NCBI RefSeq assembly: GCF_001613425.1
Contig: NZ_BDCI01000042.1
Span: forward strand, 62,001-126,000
Length of the DNA stretch: 64,000 nucleotides
Direction of reading: 5' to 3'
From: Nocardia vulneris
GTDB lineage: Bacteria > Actinomycetota > Actinomycetes > Mycobacteriales > Mycobacteriaceae
Of the stretch, positions 60,996 through 64,000 are shown piece by piece (the stretch's first letter is position 1; every line of letters begins with the position of its first letter). A model generated the notes under the pieces. The model worked only from the letters and a program-made list of their open reading frames with translations. It did no database searches and was not told where the DNA came from. A program made the position numbers and the translations under genes.

Positions 60996-63668
60996 TCAGC
61001 CGAGGCGGCGGGGGCCGGTGTCGAAGCGGCTGGGTTCGGGGCCGATACGGCCGCGGGCGTACAGGATTTCGGCGGAGTTGGTGGAGGCCAGGACCGGGTC
61101 GAAGGCGAGTTCGCGCATTTCGGGGAGGTCGTCGAAGAGGGCCGAGATGCGTTGGGCCAGTTCGGCCAACGCGGCCTTGTCGACGCGCGGACTGGCGGGG
61201 GTGCCGGAGAGCAGCGGTGCCGCGCGCGGGGCGTCTATGAGTGCGGTCGCTTCGTCAGAGGTGAGCGGTAGCGCGCGGTAGGCCCGGTCCCCGAGGAGTT
61301 CGATGATCAAGCCGGAGAGGCCGAATTCGATGACCGAGCCGAACGACGGGTCGTCCTGCACCCGCAGCACGCAGCCGACGCCCTTGGTCGCCATCTTCTG
61401 AATGTGCTGCACCGGATCGCCGCACAGCTCGGCGAGATCGGCGTAACCCTGCCGGACCGCCTCCGGCGTCCACAGATCCAGCCGCACACCGGTGAGATCC
61501 GGGCGCCGCCGCCACATTTCGCCGGTCGCCTTGGCCGCCACCGGATAGCCGAGTTCCTGGGCGGCCGCGACGGCCTCCTCCGCGCTGCGCACCTCCCGGA
61601 ACTCCACGACGGAAATGCCGTAGCAGTCCAGCAGTTCGACGGTTTCCAGGTCGGTGAGCCTGCGGCCGCCCGCCTCGGCCATCCACTGCGCCACCAACCC
61701 ACGCGCCCGCTCGGTGTCGATCCGATCCGGACGCTGCACCGGCGACACCGGCCGGTTACGCCATTGCGCGTAACGCCGGACCCGGGCCAAGGCACGCGCG
61801 GCTCGCTCCGGATCGGGATAACTCGGAATCGAGCCACGGACCGCCGCGGCGCCGTGCCCGCGCACAGCGAGCAGGTTCGGAATACCTTGCTCGGCAATAA
61901 AGGTCGTCAGGATCGGCTTGCCTGCGTCGGGCACGGCGGCGGCCGCCGCCCGGATCGCATCGGCGAATCCGGCCATCGGCACCGGCACCGGCGGCGCGAA
62001 AACCACCAGCACGGAATCGATCTCGTCGGACCGCAAGGCCGCGACGGTGGCGTCGAGATAAGACCCCGGCGTCGCCTGCGGGCCCAAATTCACCGGGTCC
62101 CCGACGGCCAGGCCTTCGGACTGCGCGGCATCGACTGCCAGCCAGTTCAACGCCGCACTGTTGCCGACCACCGCCAAGCGAGAGCCACCGGGCAGCGGCT
62201 GATAGCCCAGCAGCGCGGCGCAGTCGAACAGCTCCGAAATGGAGTCGACCTGCACGATGCCCGCCTGCGCGAACAGGTCTCGCACGATCGAGCGATCCAT
62301 GTCCCCGCCCGGCTGCGCGGCGTGCCTGCCGCTGCTCACCGCGACGATCGGCTTGGTCCTGGCCACCCGGCGCGCGATCCGGGAGAACTTGCGCGGGTTA
62401 CCGAACGACTCCAGGTAGAGCAGCACCACGTCGGTATCCGGGTCGGTGTCCCAGTACTGCAACAGGTCGTTGCCGGAGACGTCGGCGCGGTCGCCCGCCG
62501 AGACGAACGTCGACAGGCCCAGGTTCCGGGCCGCCGCCTCACCGAGGATGGCCGCGCCCAGCGGACCCGATTGACAGAAGAACCCGATTCGTCCCCGGCC
62601 GGGCAGCACCGGCGCCAGGGTCGCGTTCAGTGCCACCGCGGCATCGGTGTTGGCGATGCCGAGCGCGCTCGGCCCGACCACCCGCATGCCGTGTCCCCTT
62701 GCCGCGGCGACCAATTCGCGTTCGGCGGTACCGCCGCCCACGCCGGTCTCATCGAAGCCGGCGGTGAGCACGACGAGTCCCTTGACCCGCTTGGCCATGC
62801 AGTCGTCGAGCACCGAGGCGATCTCGCCGGGCGGCACCGCGACCACCGCGAGATCCACCTCGTCCGGGATCTCCCGCACTGTCGCGTAGGCGCGCACGCC
62901 GCGCACCGAGCGCCGATTCGGATTCACCGGGAACACCGGCCCCTGGAACACCCCGGACAGCAGATTGTGCAACACCGCGCCGCCGACCCGGCCGGCACTG
63001 GGCGTCGCGCCGATCACCGCGACCGAACGCGGCGTGAGCAGATTGCCGACGCTGCGGGCCTCCGAGGCGCGCTCGCGCGAATCCCGCACGGACAGCAGGG
63101 CTTCGGTGGGATCGATGGCGAACTCCAGGTGCAGCACCGAACCGTCCCTGCTGCGTTCGACCTGGTAGCCCGCGTCACGGAATACCGTCACCATGGTGGT
63201 GTTCTCGGCGAGCACCTCGGCGACGAACGTCTCGATCTTGTTCTCGGCGGCCGCACCGGCCAAGTGCTCCAACAGGATCGAGCCGAGCCCGCGTCCCTGA
63301 TGCTCGTCGGCCACCACGAACGCGACCTCGGCGGCACGCCGCCCCACCCGGTCGAGCAGCTCGTAGCGGCCGACCGCGACGATCGCCGTGCCGAGCACCA
63401 GCACCAGGCCGACCCTGTCGTGATAGTCGACGTGGGTGGTGCGGTAGAGGTCTTTCGGCGAAATCCGCGGGTACGGACCGAAATATCGCAGATACCGGGT
63501 GCGATCGGAGAGCGCGCCGTGGAATTCCTGCAACCGCTCCGCGTCGTCGGGCGTGATCGGCCGCAGCCGCACCACCCCGCCGTCGGAGGCGAGGACGTCG
63601 GCGAACCAGTGCTGCGGTGGCGGAGGCGGGACCGCCGGGGTGTCCGGTGTGTCGGCGGGGTCAGTCAC
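60996..63668 (-). CDS. Bifunctional GNAT acetyltransferase / acyl-CoA ligase (ADP-forming type)
   Basis: The 890-residue fusion has residues about 20-185 as a GNAT domain (VRLRPITPDDAERLQEF, EVAFVVADEHQGRGLGSILLEHLA, the acetyl-CoA site). The rest is an ADP-forming acyl-CoA synthetase: CoA-binding SVAVIGATPSAGRVGG, the succinyl-CoA-ligase-like GFFCQSGPLGAAIL with FVSAGDRADVSGNDLLQYW, and an ATP-grasp tail ending PVAAKATGEMW. Related enzymes acetylate lysines or activate acyl-CoA. The start GTG 63668 overlaps the acuC stop. Its 3' end is copied in the adjacent array. Confidence 0.9.
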   Translation of the reverse strand: MTDPADTPDTPAVPPPPPQHWFADVLASDGGVVRLRPITPDDAERLQEFHGALSDRTRYLRYFGPYPRISPKDLYRTTHVDYHDRVGLVLVLGTAIVAVGRYELLDRVGRRAAEVAFVVADEHQGRGLGSILLEHLAGAAAENKIETFVAEVLAENTTMVTVFRDAGYQVERSRDGSVLHLEFAIDPTEALLSVRDSRERASEARSVGNLLTPRSVAVIGATPSAGRVGGAVLHNLLSGVFQGPVFPVNPNRRSVRGVRAYATVREIPDEVDLAVVAVPPGEIASVLDDCMAKRVKGLVVLTAGFDETGVGGGTAERELVAAARGHGMRVVGPSALGIANTDAAVALNATLAPVLPGRGRIGFFCQSGPLGAAILGEAAARNLGLSTFVSAGDRADVSGNDLLQYWDTDPDTDVVLLYLESFGNPRKFSRIARRVARTKPIVAVSSGRHAAQPGGDMDRSIVRDLFAQAGIVQVDSISELFDCAALLGYQPLPGGSRLAVVGNSAALNWLAVDAAQSEGLAVGDPVNLGPQATPGSYLDATVAALRSDEIDSVLVVFAPPVPVPMAGFADAIRAAAAAVPDAGKPILTTFIAEQGIPNLLAVRGHGAAAVRGSIPSYPDPERAARALARVRRYAQWRNRPVSPVQRPDRIDTERARGLVAQWMAEAGGRRLTDLETVELLDCYGISVVEFREVRSAEEAVAAAQELGYPVAAKATGEMWRRRPDLTGVRLDLWTPEAVRQGYADLAELCGDPVQHIQKMATKGVGCVLRVQDDPSFGSVIEFGLSGLIIELLGDRAYRALPLTSDEATALIDAPRAAPLLSGTPASPRVDKAALAELAQRISALFDDLPEMRELAFDPVLASTNSAEILYARGRIGPEPSRFDTGPRRLG

Positions 63669-64000
63669 GAGGGTCCTCCGGATCCAGGCCGAGCAGTCCG
63701 AAACTCGCTCGGCGGGTGGCAAGCACGGCCGTGTCGACGGCGCGTTGGGCGCGGTCGAGGCGCGCGTCCCCAGTCTCCCCCGTCCCGCCGGGGCCATCCC
63801 ACGGGCGGTAGTCGATGTCGCCACCGTCACCCATGGTGCGCGGCGGATCCGCCTGCGGCGCCACGGCCCGGACCAGATCGATCCAGTCCTGGGGAATCGC
63901 GGTCTCCGGCGCGATGGTCCGGTCCAGCGCCGTGGCCAGCAGATGTGTCCAGGCGCGCGGCACCACCCGGACCAGTCCGTAGCCGCCGCCCCCGACCGCG
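63661..64000 (-). CDS. acuC: Acetoin utilization protein AcuC (histone deacetylase family), 3' part
   Basis: The gene is cut by the window end. The translated C-terminal part has GGGGYGLVRVVPRAWTHLLA, as in AcuC, then DWIDLV and a low-similarity tail ending EDPRD. AcuC is a Zn-dependent deacetylase that reactivates acetyl-CoA synthetase. It ends 8 bp inside the GNAT-ligase start, so the deacetylase and acetyltransferase-like proteins are translated together. This supports a reversible acylation pair. Confidence 0.85.
   Translation of the reverse strand, partial: AVGGGGYGLVRVVPRAWTHLLATALDRTIAPETAIPQDWIDLVRAVAPQADPPRTMGDGGDIDYRPWDGPGGTGETGDARLDRAQRAVDTAVLATRRASFGLLGLDPEDPRD

Overview
The window is a high-GC actinobacterial chromosome segment, most likely Nocardia or a close relative in the Mycobacteriales. 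The main reason is gene order. From memory of the M. tuberculosis H37Rv map, the order DUF3000 / RNase D / dxs, then TRAM methyltransferase / APC transporter / ceoB / ceoC / DUF3159 / OB-fold / hydrolase / DUF3710 / dut / DUF3093 / DUF4193 / cei / suhB / ppgK / sigA, then YihY / DUF3039 / DUF3099 / sigB, follows Rv2680 to Rv2710. No tRNA, rRNA, CRISPR array, insertion sequence or integrase was seen.

Layout. (1) 1-10 kb: DUF3000, RNase D, a divergent SRPBCC / CGNR-zinc-finger regulator pair, a decayed 2-oxoacid oxidoreductase fragment, dxs with a tandem array at its 3' end, and a glutaminase-STAS-cNMP fusion. (2) 10-30 kb: the conserved housekeeping block. It holds a methyltransferase with a very large repeat insertion, a KimA-like potassium transporter divergent from the RCK pair ceoB/ceoC, a SigD-type sigma factor, dut, cei, suhB, polyphosphate glucokinase and the principal sigma factor sigA, which ends in a strong intrinsic terminator. 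(3) About 30-50 kb: an accessory stretch between sigA and the YihY gene. It holds LysR / cupin / SARP genes, a lipoprotein and secreted proteins, a KhtTU-like K+/H+ antiporter, a NarL-type two-component system, TetR / SNF2 / SWIM genes, AraC, an SDR / TetR pair and a DEAD-box helicase. (4) 50-64 kb: YihY, DUF3039 and DUF3099, an MFS / VOC / methyltransferase insertion, sigB behind an ECF-type promoter, a TIM-barrel enzyme with a divergent TetR, a GNAT / acyl-CoA ligase fusion and the 3' part of acuC.

The most unusual content is non-coding. At least two families of long palindromic elements recur, mostly in gaps between converging genes, and some copies show compensatory arm changes. Two convergent gaps hold tandem arrays made of repeated copies of the 3' end of the neighbouring gene: dxs, and the GNAT / acyl-CoA ligase, where the array is in register with the stop codon. 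Further low-complexity arrays fill other convergent gaps, and similar repeats have expanded inside two coding regions.

Themes linking genes: potassium homeostasis (KimA-like importer, CeoB/CeoC, KhtTU-like exporter), sigma-factor hierarchy (sigA, sigB, SigD-type), isoprenoid supply (dxs), nucleotide sanitation (dut), and protein acetylation or acetate metabolism (GNAT-ligase with AcuC). Start sites were chosen from family alignment, overlaps and ribosome-binding sites and are uncertain where stated.
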